DNA from: Dietzia aurantiaca
Lineage (GTDB): Bacteria > Actinomycetota > Actinomycetes > Mycobacteriales > Mycobacteriaceae
Direction: 5' to 3'
Length of the DNA: 64,000 nt
NCBI RefSeq assembly: GCF_021033825.1
Contig: NZ_JAIFXZ010000003.1
Location: 1-64,000, forward strand
Positions 25,072-33,089 of this stretch are shown here, one piece after another. The position numbers and the translations under genes were made by a program. Positions within the stretch are counted from its first letter, which is position 1. Each line of letters starts with the position of its first letter. The notes beneath the pieces are model-generated. The model was not told where the DNA came from. It did no database searches and saw nothing but the letters and a program-made list of their open reading frames with translations.

Positions 25072-26331
25072 ATGTCCATGTCCCGGTCAGGCAGTCCCAC
25101 ACGCCCGGGGACCCTGGTTCCGCTCGCCCTTCTCGCCGGGCTGGCCACCCTGGTCCTCGTCATCTCCGGGTGCACGGTCCCCGTGCCCACCGGCTCCGCA
25201 GGCGAGACCACCCCGTCCGAGACCTCGCAGTCGCCGCGGCCTGCCGAGCTCACGGTGACCCCCGCGGACGGCGCGACGGACGTCGCCATTAGGGACGGCG
25301 TGTCCGCAGCGGTGGAGGACGGCACCATCACCGAGGTCGTTCTCACCAACGACTCCGGCAACCGGATCGACGGCACGATCTCGGCGGACGGCACCGAGTG
25401 GCGGCCCGACATCCCGCTCGGGTACGGCCGCACCTACACGCTCGAGACCACCTACAACGGCGAGACCGGCGGCCCGAGGACGGACACGCGGTCGTTCACC
25501 ATGGCCAACCCGCAGTCGACCGTGGGAGTCGACCTCGTCACGACGGGCGGCGCCCCGCTGGAGTCGGGGCGCGAGTACGGCGTGGGCATCGTTGTGGCCG
25601 CCACGTTCGACCAGCCCGTCTCGGATCGCGACGAGGCCGAGAAGTACATGCACGTCAGCACCACCCCCGAGGTCGAGGGCAACTGGTTCTGGCTCGACGA
25701 CTCGACCGCGCACTGGCGCCCGAAGGACTACTACGCGACCGGCACCGAGGTGGAGGTGGACCTCGACCTGGAGGGCCGCAACCTCGGCGGCGGCCAGTGG
25801 GGCGCGGACGACGCCGCGGTGGACTTCTCGATCGGCGAGCGCCGGGTCACGATCGCCGACGACGCCACCAAGACGGTCTCGGTGTACCACGGCCAGGAGC
25901 TGATCAAGACAATGCCCACGTCGATGGGCAAGGGCGGCTGGGCCACCTACGGCGACGTGACCATGCACTTCTGGACCCAGCCCGGCACCTACACGGTGCT
26001 CGACAAGGCCAGCTCGGTGCTCATGGACTCCACCACCTACGGGCTCCCGCTGTCGGCCGGCTACCGCACGACCGTCGCGCACGGTGTCCGCATCTCCAAC
26101 AACGGCATCTACTTCCACGCCATGCCCGCGACCGTGTGGGCGCAGGGCAACACCAACACCTCGCACGGCTGCCTCAACCTGTCGTCGGCCGATGCCGAGT
26201 GGTACTTCGACCAGGCCACCACCGGCGACGTGGTGGAGATCCGTGGCACGCAGGGTCCGGATCTCGAGCAGTGGAAGAACGGCGACTGGTCCGTGCCGTG
26301 GGACGTCTGGCAGACCGGCTCCGCCGATTGA
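25072..26331 (+). CDS. L,D-transpeptidase lipoprotein (LdtMt2-like)
   Basis: The 419-residue exported lipoprotein has lipobox VISGC (Cys34). Two Ig-like domains follow (about 60-280, first with LTVTPADGATDVAIRDGVSA) and then a YkuD catalytic domain with HGVRISNNGIYFHAMP and NTNTSHGCLNLSSADAEW (catalytic Cys367). It ends in the WDVWQTGS tail typical of mycobacterial Ldt proteins. It makes 3-3 cross-links in peptidoglycan, a bypass of D,D-transpeptidases that resists most beta-lactams. A GGAG lies 7 bp before the ATG. It is monocistronic and ends at the best intrinsic terminator in the window. Confidence 0.94.
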   Translation: MSMSRSGSPTRPGTLVPLALLAGLATLVLVISGCTVPVPTGSAGETTPSETSQSPRPAELTVTPADGATDVAIRDGVSAAVEDGTITEVVLTNDSGNRIDGTISADGTEWRPDIPLGYGRTYTLETTYNGETGGPRTDTRSFTMANPQSTVGVDLVTTGGAPLESGREYGVGIVVAATFDQPVSDRDEAEKYMHVSTTPEVEGNWFWLDDSTAHWRPKDYYATGTEVEVDLDLEGRNLGGGQWGADDAAVDFSIGERRVTIADDATKTVSVYHGQELIKTMPTSMGKGGWATYGDVTMHFWTQPGTYTVLDKASSVLMDSTTYGLPLSAGYRTTVAHGVRISNNGIYFHAMPATVWAQGNTNTSHGCLNLSSADAEWYFDQATTGDVVEIRGTQGPDLEQWKNGDWSVPWDVWQTGSAD

Positions 26332-26403
26332 CTGCGGCCCGCCTTGCCGCCGCCCGCCTGGCCGGCCGTCAGCCGCCCGCCGCCCGCCGCCCGCCTCGAA
26401 GTA

Positions 26404-26440
26404 AAGAATCCGCTGCCCCCTCGGGAGGCAGCGGATTCTT
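26404..26440 (+). terminator. Rho-independent terminator after the L,D-transpeptidase
   Basis: A 14-bp perfect stem (AAGAATCCGCTGCC and complement) with a 9-base loop ends in GGATTCTTGCGTC, a partial T-tract. It is 73 bp after the stop codon. Confidence 0.85.
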
Positions 26441-26572
26441 GCGTCTGGGCCCGGCCCGGGCGGTCGTCTGGGCCCGGCGCCGGGCGCCAGATCCCACTTG
26501 GTCGGCATCACTGCGAACCTTGTTGGCGCCCCCTGAGCGGCAGGATGGTTGTGAACCGGGATCAGGGAGTTG

Positions 26573-26962
26573 ATGTCAATGAGCGTGACGGTCGAACCTC
26601 GACGGTTTACGCCGGATCAGATCCGAGAACACGTGTTGGCGTACACGCAGGCCAAGCATGGGACGAAACGGGCGTACCTGGACAAGCATGAGATCGGGAA
26701 AGACCAGATGTACCGGTGGCGGGCTGCGTTCACCGACGGGGACCTCGACTCCGGCAAGATCCCGCGCCAGTCTGGTCGTATGACGCACAAGGACATCTCT
26801 GAGATCGAGCGGCTCAAGCGCTTGCTCGCCGAGCGTGATTCCCAGATCGGCGAGCTCGAAGGTGAGATCGACCGCTCCAGGAAGGTGGCTGATGCGCTGG
26901 GAAAAGCTATCGGCGTCATGCACTCACATGGCGTCGAACCCGACAAGGCGGAAAACGACTAA
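26573..26962 (+). CDS. IS3-family transposase OrfA
   Basis: The 129-residue protein begins VEPRRFTPDQIREHVLAY and has a helix-turn-helix-like region around HEIGKDQMYRWRAAF. A leucine-zipper coiled coil follows (IERLKRLLAERDSQIGELEGE), the usual OrfA layout for binding the IS ends. ATG at 26573 or 26579 follows GGGAG. Its stop is followed in the -1 frame by an open frame into OrfB. GGAAAAC just before the stop is a possible slippage site, so an OrfAB fusion may be made by frameshifting. Confidence 0.85.
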   Translation: MSMSVTVEPRRFTPDQIREHVLAYTQAKHGTKRAYLDKHEIGKDQMYRWRAAFTDGDLDSGKIPRQSGRMTHKDISEIERLKRLLAERDSQIGELEGEIDRSRKVADALGKAIGVMHSHGVEPDKAEND

Positions 26963-27057
26963 CCGAGCAGCAGCAGGCCCGGTTCGACGAGCTCGTCGCT
27001 GCCGAGGATCGACTACTGGCCGAGCTCACCGCCGCGGGCACGACCAAGACTGCCGCG

Positions 27058-28047
27058 ATGGCGTTGATCGGTTTGGCCAAGTCGGCGCTGCATTACCGGC
27101 GCAATCCCCGGCCGGGCGTGGCCGAGCCGGTTGCGCACCGTGACCGGCGCCAGCCTTCGGCTATCACCGACCAGGAGCGGTCATGGGTCATCGACCAGCT
27201 CAATGCCAATGAGGGGGTGCCGGTCGAGCAGGTCTATTACCTGAGCCTGGATTCCGGCGAAGGCGGGTTCGTCAGCCTGGCCACGTTCCACCGCGTCGCC
27301 CGGGCGATCGAGCGATCGTCGTGCCGGAGGCAGCGCCGGGCGGGCACCCCGGATTCGGCTCGGCGTCCGGCCCCGGACCTGCGGGGCACAGGCCCTGGGC
27401 AGGTGCTGTGCTGGGATATCACAGTCTTGCCTGGGCAATACCGGGGACAGTCGTTCGCCCTGTACGCGGTAATCGACCTGTTCAGCCGCAAGATCGTAGG
27501 CCACACCGTGCAACCGCGTGAGGACCACATCGTGGCCGCGAAATGGATGGGCAACGTGCTCGACTCCCTCGGCGGACGCACCAGGGTCGTGCACTCCGAC
27601 AACGGCGCGGCAATGACCTCCAACAAGATGAAAAACCTGCTAGGAAAACGTGGCGTCACCCAATCGCTATCTCGGCCCGCGGTCAGTAACGACAACCCCC
27701 ACATCGAGTCCTGGTTCTCCACCGTCAAGTACCACCGCCGGTACCCACAACTGTTCGACGACGTCCACGATGCAGCCCGCTGGTGCGATGAGTTCATCGA
27801 GTTCTACAACAGCGCCCACCGGCATTCCGGGCTGAACGGATACACCCCTGACCAGGTCTTCTCCGGAACCTGGCGTGACGTACACGAGCGCCGGCAAGCA
27901 GCCGCCGAGCAGGCTTTCCGGAACAAGCCCATCCGATTCAGTAGGGCACCAGTTGTGCCCGCACCGCCAGAGCACACCCGCCTGGCCATCACCGCACGGA
28001 AAGCACCCGCCGCAACGAGCACAGTCGAACAACTACTCGCCGCGTAG
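27058..28047 (+). CDS. IS3-family transposase OrfB (DDE integrase)
   Basis: The 329-residue DDE recombinase has LCWDITVLPGQYRGQ (first Asp), RVVHSDNGAAMTSNKMKNLL (second Asp) and SNDNPHIESWFSTVKYHRRY (Glu), followed by FIEFYNSAHRHSGLNGYTPDQ, all standard for IS3 OrfB. The frame is open upstream of this ATG to at least 26962, in the -1 frame relative to OrfA. The active protein is therefore probably an OrfAB fusion made by frameshifting. It cuts and joins the element ends during transposition. Confidence 0.9.
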   Translation: MALIGLAKSALHYRRNPRPGVAEPVAHRDRRQPSAITDQERSWVIDQLNANEGVPVEQVYYLSLDSGEGGFVSLATFHRVARAIERSSCRRQRRAGTPDSARRPAPDLRGTGPGQVLCWDITVLPGQYRGQSFALYAVIDLFSRKIVGHTVQPREDHIVAAKWMGNVLDSLGGRTRVVHSDNGAAMTSNKMKNLLGKRGVTQSLSRPAVSNDNPHIESWFSTVKYHRRYPQLFDDVHDAARWCDEFIEFYNSAHRHSGLNGYTPDQVFSGTWRDVHERRQAAAEQAFRNKPIRFSRAPVVPAPPEHTRLAITARKAPAATSTVEQLLAA

Positions 28048-28137
28048 AACTAACAAAAGTTCAAAAGAGGTTGACACCGAGCGCCACTGCGAAATCCACC
28101 CGAAATAATCGCAGTGAGGTCGACAAAATCGGGCGCG

Positions 28138-28170
28138 GCCCCGGCGGCGGGCCGAGCCGGCGGCCGGGGC
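28138..28170. terminator. GC-rich hairpin after the POT gene
   Basis: GCCCCGGC (28138-28145) is complementary to GCCGGGGC (28163-28170), with further GC pairing inside. It lies 70 bp after the POT stop on the minus strand; no T-tract. Confidence 0.45.
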
Positions 28171-28239
28171 TGGGCCGTGGCATCGGCCGGGCCTGCCTGA
28201 TCGGCCGCCGCCGACCCTGGCCCCGCGTAGGTCAGCCGA

Positions 28240-29715
28240 TCAGCGGACGCCCATCATGTTCTTCTTTATCCACGGGGCCAGCAGCGCGATCATCACGGCC
28301 ACCACGATCGAGGCGATCCCCAGGGTGAGGAAGTAGAAGCGCTCGGCGCCGGCGTCGCTGGGATCGTAGTAGCCCGCCAACACACCGGACAGCGCGCTGC
28401 CGATGGACACGGTGAGGAAGAACAGCGCCACCATCTGCGTCTTGAACGCCTCCGGGGCGAGCTTGGTCGCCAGCGACTGCCCCACCGGCGAGAGCAGCAG
28501 CTCGGCCATCGTGAACAGGAACAGGATGCCGACGATCGCCAGCAACGGTGTGGCGGTGCTGCCCACGAAGAACAGGAACACCAGGTAGGCCGCACCCATG
28601 ATGAGGTTGGCCAACGCGAACTTCATCGGCGTGGACGGCTGGCGCTTGCCGAGCTTGACCCACATCGCGGCGAAGACGGCCGCGAAGATGATGATGAACA
28701 GCGGGTTGATGGACTGCACCCAGCTGGCGGGGAACTCCCAGCCGCCGATGTTGCGGTCCAGCCGCTGGTCCGAGTAGATGGCGATCACGGTGAACTGCTG
28801 CTGGAACAGCGCCCAGAACATCACCGAGGCGAGGAACATCGGGATGAACGAGATCACGCGGCGACGCTCGTCGGCCTGCGTCTTGGAGCTGCCGATGAGG
28901 ATCGCGAACAGGACCACGGCGCCGACTGCGGCGATCGCGGTGACGATGTTGGCCAGCCACTCCAGCGGGACGAGGCCGGTGGCGATGGCCGCCACGATGA
29001 GGACGACGACGACAACGCCGACACCCAGGTAACGGACACGCAGCGCGCGGGGCAGTGGATCCGGAACCTCCACGCCGATGCCCCTGAGAGTGGAGCCACG
29101 CATGGCGACGTACTGGATCAGTCCGATCGCCATACCGACCGCGGCCGCACCGAAGCCCCAGTGGAAACCGTGGGTGTCCCACAGCGCGCCGGTGACCAGC
29201 GGGCCGAGCAGGCCACCGATGTTGACGGCCATGTAGTAGATCGAGAACGCGGCGTCCCGGCGGTCGTCGGTCCGGCGGTACATGTCGCCGACGACGGTCG
29301 AGGTGGTGGCCTTGAGCGTGCCGGCGCCGACGCCGACAAACACCAGACCGATGCCGAGTCCGATGGCATCGGGGATCAACGCCAGGGACATGTGCCCCAG
29401 CATGATCAACACGGCAGAACCGAAGAGCGTGCGCTCCGCGCCGAAGAGCCGGTCGGAGACCCAGCCGCCGAGGATCGCGGAGGCGTAGACGAGACCGCCG
29501 TACGCACCGACGATGGAGGTGGCGATCTGCTCGGAGAAGCCCAGACCGCCCTCGCCGACCGCGTAGTAGATGTAGTACGCCAGCAGGCCCTGCATGCCGT
29601 AGAAGCTGAAGCGCTCCCACAGCTCGATGCCTGAGAGGTTGGCCAGACCGAGTGGATGGCCGAAGAACCTACGGTCCGAATCGGCGAGAGCCACCTCGGG
29701 ATTCCGAGTTGTCAT
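28240..29715 (-). CDS. POT-family peptide transporter
   Basis: The 491-residue proton-coupled oligopeptide transporter has about 14 membrane segments. It shows the E1xxE2RFxYY-like motif as ELWERFSFYGMQGLLAYYIYY, then GGWVSDRLFGAERTLFGSA, the PTR signature AFSIYYMAVNIGGLLGPLVTG and FWALFQQQFTVIAIYSDQR. It imports di- and tripeptides with protons. ATG at 29715 (MTTRNPEV) is used; the frame stays open upstream but has no better start. It is divergent from the CBS-domain operon; the IS lies downstream. Confidence 0.93.
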   Translation of the reverse strand: MTTRNPEVALADSDRRFFGHPLGLANLSGIELWERFSFYGMQGLLAYYIYYAVGEGGLGFSEQIATSIVGAYGGLVYASAILGGWVSDRLFGAERTLFGSAVLIMLGHMSLALIPDAIGLGIGLVFVGVGAGTLKATTSTVVGDMYRRTDDRRDAAFSIYYMAVNIGGLLGPLVTGALWDTHGFHWGFGAAAVGMAIGLIQYVAMRGSTLRGIGVEVPDPLPRALRVRYLGVGVVVVVLIVAAIATGLVPLEWLANIVTAIAAVGAVVLFAILIGSSKTQADERRRVISFIPMFLASVMFWALFQQQFTVIAIYSDQRLDRNIGGWEFPASWVQSINPLFIIIFAAVFAAMWVKLGKRQPSTPMKFALANLIMGAAYLVFLFFVGSTATPLLAIVGILFLFTMAELLLSPVGQSLATKLAPEAFKTQMVALFFLTVSIGSALSGVLAGYYDPSDAGAERFYFLTLGIASIVVAVMIALLAPWIKKNMMGVR

Positions 29716-29779
29716 GTCAGACAGTGATACTCCTGACAGCGGCAGGTGACAAACCCGTGCTATTCGCCACGCCCGACAG

Positions 29780-29935
29780 GGTGGGAGTCGACATTCCCAC
29801 CGGCGAGCGGGACAATCGGTTACCCAGCCCGAGTACACCCACTCGGGGCACCCCGAGCAGAACGCGCAGGAGCACCTCCAGTGACCCGAGCCGACACCCC
29901 GGCCCGATCTATCCGCCCCCTTCACGGAAGGGGGC
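29780..29935 (+). promoter_or_regulatory. Structured leader with RBS-sequestering hairpin
   Basis: Four short helices precede the ATG at 29943. They are GGTGGGA/TCCCACC (29780/29795), CCCGAGT/ACTCGGG (29828/29841), a competing CTCGGGG/CCCCGAG (29842/29851), and a 9-bp hairpin GCCCCCTTC/GAAGGGGGC (29915/29927). The last contains the whole Shine-Dalgarno, 8 bases from the start. Helices two and three share a strand and exclude each other. This is the layout of a translational switch; I do not recognise a known riboswitch class. Confidence 0.5.
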
Positions 29936-29942
29936 ACACCGG

Positions 29943-31301
29943 ATGAGCATCGCGCTCTCACTACTGATCGGCGTCGTCGTGGTCCTGGCGATCACCGCGC
30001 TGACGGGCTACTTCGTAGCCCAGGAATTCGCGTTCATGGCGGTAGACCGCTCCCGCATGGGCGCCGCCGTCGAGAAGGGCGACCCTGTCGCCGAACGCGT
30101 CCTCGGCGTCACCCGACGCACCTCGTTCATGCTGTCGGGCGCCCAGCTCGGCATCACCGTCACCACCCTGGTCGTGGGTTATGTGGCCGAACCCCTCATC
30201 GGGCGGGCCCTCGGCGAGCTCCTCGGCCTCGCCTCCGTGCCGCAGGCCGTCGGCGTGGTGGTGGGTACCGTCCTGGCACTGCTGTTCTCGACAGTGGTCC
30301 AGATGATCTTCGGCGAGCTGGTGCCCAAGAACCTGGCGATCGCCAAGCCGGAGCCGGTCTCCCGCTGGCTGGCGCGGTCCACCTCGATCTACCTGGCCGT
30401 CTTCGGCTGGCTCATCGGCCTGTTCGACAAGGCCTCCGAGGCCCTGCTCAGGCTGGTCGGCATCGAGCCGGTCCACGACAAGGAGCACTCGGCCACCGCC
30501 CGCGACCTCGAGCACATCGTCGCCGAGTCCGGCGAGGCCGGCGAGCTCTCCCCCGAGCTCAGTCGACTGCTCGACCGCATGCTCGACTTCCCCGGCCAGC
30601 CCGCCGAGCACGCGATGGTCCCGCGCTCGCGCACCGACGTGGTCCGCGGGGAGGACACCGTGTGCGACGTGCTGTCGAAGATGGCGAAGGGCCACACCCG
30701 CTATCCGGTGGTCGGCGAGGATTCGGACGACGTGATCGGCGTCGTCGACCTGCACGACCTGCTCATCGTCTCCGACGACAGGGACACGACCCTGATCCAG
30801 GTGTCCGAGCTGATGCGGGCACCGATCGTCGTGCCCACCTCCCTGCCGCTGCCGGAGGTCGCGAACCGGCTCGGTGACGCGGGCTCGGAGATGGCCGTCG
30901 TGGTGGACGAGTACGGCGGCTTCGCCGGGGTCGTCACCATGGAGGACATGGCCGAGGAGATCGTCGGCGAGATCGTCGACGAGCACGACCCCCAGGCCGC
31001 GGCGGGCATCCCCGTCGGAGAGGGTGACGGCTGGCTGGTCAGCGGCGACACCCATCTCGACGAGGTGGAGCGCCTGCTCGACATCACGCTGCCGGACACC
31101 GACGCCGAGACCCTGGGTGGCCTCGTGATCGAGACCTCCGGCGACCTGCCCGCGATCGGCGACCGCGTGGACGTGGACCTGCCCGACACCGACGTGTTCG
31201 AGGAGCTGTCGCGCTCGCGGATCCTGCACACCGAGGTCCGGCAGATCGAGCGTCGAGTGCCCTCCCAGCTGTACGTGGCGGTCGAGGAGGCCACCCGATG
31301 A
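29943..31301 (+). CDS. CorC/HlyC-type CBS membrane protein (CNNM/DUF21)
   Basis: The 452-residue protein has the standard order: DUF21/CNNM membrane domain (about 1-190, including GYFVAQEFAFMAVDRSR and FGELVPKNLAIAKPE), two CBS domains (about 205-335, with MVPRSRTDVV and YPVVGEDSDDVIGVVDLHDLL) and a C-terminal CorC/HlyC domain (about 350-435). Relatives such as B. subtilis MpfA export magnesium; older annotation says hemolysin, which is misleading. It overlaps the next CBS gene by 4 bp. The start codon follows a hairpin that hides the Shine-Dalgarno, suggesting regulated translation. Confidence 0.92.
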   Translation: MSIALSLLIGVVVVLAITALTGYFVAQEFAFMAVDRSRMGAAVEKGDPVAERVLGVTRRTSFMLSGAQLGITVTTLVVGYVAEPLIGRALGELLGLASVPQAVGVVVGTVLALLFSTVVQMIFGELVPKNLAIAKPEPVSRWLARSTSIYLAVFGWLIGLFDKASEALLRLVGIEPVHDKEHSATARDLEHIVAESGEAGELSPELSRLLDRMLDFPGQPAEHAMVPRSRTDVVRGEDTVCDVLSKMAKGHTRYPVVGEDSDDVIGVVDLHDLLIVSDDRDTTLIQVSELMRAPIVVPTSLPLPEVANRLGDAGSEMAVVVDEYGGFAGVVTMEDMAEEIVGEIVDEHDPQAAAGIPVGEGDGWLVSGDTHLDEVERLLDITLPDTDAETLGGLVIETSGDLPAIGDRVDVDLPDTDVFEELSRSRILHTEVRQIERRVPSQLYVAVEEATR

Positions 31302-32404
31302 ACACCGAGACCGTCACCCTGCTCGCCGCCGAGGCACCGTCGGGGGCCATGAACAACCCGCTGGTCGTGCTGGCCGCGACCGTCCTGCTGATCGTGGCCT
31401 CGGCGTTCTTCGTGGCCGTGGAGTTCTCGTTGATCTCCGCGCGCCGCCACCGTCTCGAGGACGCGGCCGCCACCAGCGTCGCCGCGCGCGCCGCGCTGCG
31501 GAACGCCTCCGAGCTGACCCTGTTGCTGGCGGGCGCGCAGCTCGGCATCACCCTGTGTGCCCTGGCCCTGGGTTCGATCACCAAGCCGGCCGTCCACCAC
31601 TGGCTCACGCCGGTGTTCTCCGGCTGGGGCCTGCCCCTGTGGACGGCGGACGTCATCGCGTTCATCCTCGCGCTGATCATCGTCACGTTCCTGCACCTGG
31701 TGGTGGGTGAGATGGCGCCCAAGTCGTGGTCCATCGCGCACCCGGAGTACTCGGCCACCCTGCTGGCGCTGCCGATGCGCGGGTTCCTCTGGCTCACGCG
31801 CCCGCTGCTGCTCCTGCTCAACAACACCGCCAACGCGATCCTGCACAAGCTCGGTGTGGACGCGAGGGACGAGGTCTCGTCCGGGCAGGACGCCGATTCG
31901 CTGCGCGAGCTGGTGCGTCACTCGGGTGAGGCCGGGACGCTCGACGAGTCCCGCCAGCGCCAGCTGCTCAGTGCCCTCGAGCTCCAGGAGCTCACCATGG
32001 GTGACCTGCTCGGCGAGCGCGATGCCGACACCCCGGCCACGGAGTCCGAGATGTCGTCGGTCTCCGTCGACGCGAGCCCCGAGGAGATCCGCGAGACCGC
32101 CCGCCGGACGGGCCACCTCCGCCTGCTGGTGCTGGAAGACGATACCGCGGTCGGCGTGGTGCACGCGCGGGACTCGATCGATGTCACCGGGGCCGCCACC
32201 GCCCGTGAACTCATGCGGCCGTGCCTGTCACTGGAGTTCGATCTGTCCGTCGCGGAAGCCTTCCGCCGGATGCGTGATTCGCGGGCGCATCTCGTCGTCG
32301 TCGAACAGTCCGGCGATCACCCGGGCACCCACGTCTCCGAGGTGCGCGGCGTCGTCACCCTCGACGACGTGGTCCGCCGCCTCCTCCCGGCAACCTCCGG
32401 TTAG
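31298..32404 (+). CDS. CBS-domain membrane protein (CNNM/DUF21), second copy
   Basis: The 368-residue paralogue of the preceding gene has a DUF21 membrane domain (about 15-200, with ASAFFVAVEFSLISARRHRLE and VGEMAPKSWSIAHPE) and a degenerate CBS pair (about 215-365), but no C-terminal CorC/HlyC domain. Such long-plus-short pairs are usual in actinobacteria and may form a heteromer. The ATGA overlap implies translational coupling. It probably acts in magnesium or divalent-cation efflux with its partner. Confidence 0.88.
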   Translation: MNTETVTLLAAEAPSGAMNNPLVVLAATVLLIVASAFFVAVEFSLISARRHRLEDAAATSVAARAALRNASELTLLLAGAQLGITLCALALGSITKPAVHHWLTPVFSGWGLPLWTADVIAFILALIIVTFLHLVVGEMAPKSWSIAHPEYSATLLALPMRGFLWLTRPLLLLLNNTANAILHKLGVDARDEVSSGQDADSLRELVRHSGEAGTLDESRQRQLLSALELQELTMGDLLGERDADTPATESEMSSVSVDASPEEIRETARRTGHLRLLVLEDDTAVGVVHARDSIDVTGAATARELMRPCLSLEFDLSVAEAFRRMRDSRAHLVVVEQSGDHPGTHVSEVRGVVTLDDVVRRLLPATSG

Positions 32405-32453
32405 GCGCGGGGCCGGGCCTGGTCCGGTTCGGTTTGGCTCGGTCCGGTCCGGC

Positions 32454-33029
32454 TCAGAACAGCCCGATCAACTTCAGCAGGCCCCACAGCGCCAGCCCGG
32501 CCATCCCGATCAACACCAGCAGCATCAGCCCCACCGCACCCACCGCCCGCAGCAGATAGCCGCGGGCGGTGGTGTCTATCGTGCGACCGTCGGCGATCGT
32601 CTGGTTGACCAGTCGCAGGTTCTTGGAGGTGGCCTTGTGCGCGACGTCAGCCACGTCGCCGACGAACGGGACCGTGCCCAGCACCGCGTCGACCAGGTAG
32701 TTCCAGCCGATGCGGAACAGGATCCGGACCGGCACCCGGTTACGCACAGCCTCGACCATGACGACCGCCGCCACCACCGTGCCCACCGCGTCGCCGACGC
32801 CGGGCACGAACCCGATCACCGGGTCCACCCCCACGCGGTAGCGGGTGCCGGGGATGCGGACGAGGTCGTCGAGCACGCGCGCCAGACCGGCGGTCAGGGG
32901 TGACCCGCCGGTGCGGTCGACGGGGACCGGCGCGGCGGACACGCCCGGGGTGGGCGTGCTGCGTGCCGGCGCGACGGGGGTCGCACGCGGCCTCGGGTCG
33001 GGCGTCGGGTCGGGGCGGGCGCCGGTCAT
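32454..33029 (-). CDS. DUF4112 membrane protein
   Basis: The 191-residue protein has a Pro/Ala-rich disordered N terminus (about 1-45). The DUF4112 pattern follows: LDDLVRIPGTRYRVGVDP then GFVPGVGDAVGTVVAAVVM, and ILFRIGWNYLVDAVLGTVPFVGDVADVAHKA. A C-terminal membrane segment pair ends LIGLF. DUF4112 has no assigned function. It converges on the CBS operon and lies 60 bp downstream of the sensor kinase on the same strand, so it may be its last operon member. Confidence 0.85.
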   Translation of the reverse strand: MTGARPDPTPDPRPRATPVAPARSTPTPGVSAAPVPVDRTGGSPLTAGLARVLDDLVRIPGTRYRVGVDPVIGFVPGVGDAVGTVVAAVVMVEAVRNRVPVRILFRIGWNYLVDAVLGTVPFVGDVADVAHKATSKNLRLVNQTIADGRTIDTTARGYLLRAVGAVGLMLLVLIGMAGLALWGLLKLIGLF

Positions 33030-33089
33030 ATCGGCCGAGCGTACGGGCCGTGACGTGGCGCGCCACCGCGATGCGCCAGCGGACCCGCA

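Larger units (their letters stand above)
26521..28076 (+). mobile_element. IS3-family insertion sequence
   Basis: The element of about 1.56 kb carries two overlapping-frame transposase genes. The proposed ends begin TGTTGGCGCC on the left and finish GAGGTTGACA on the right, giving the TG...CA termini of IS3 elements and a weak inverted repeat that differs mostly by transitions. No 3-4 bp target duplication is clear. CACTGCGAA occurs outside both ends (26509-26517 and 28085-28093). It sits between the L,D-transpeptidase terminator and the POT gene and disrupts no recognisable gene. Both transposase frames look intact, so it may be active. The ends are the uncertain part. Confidence 0.7.
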
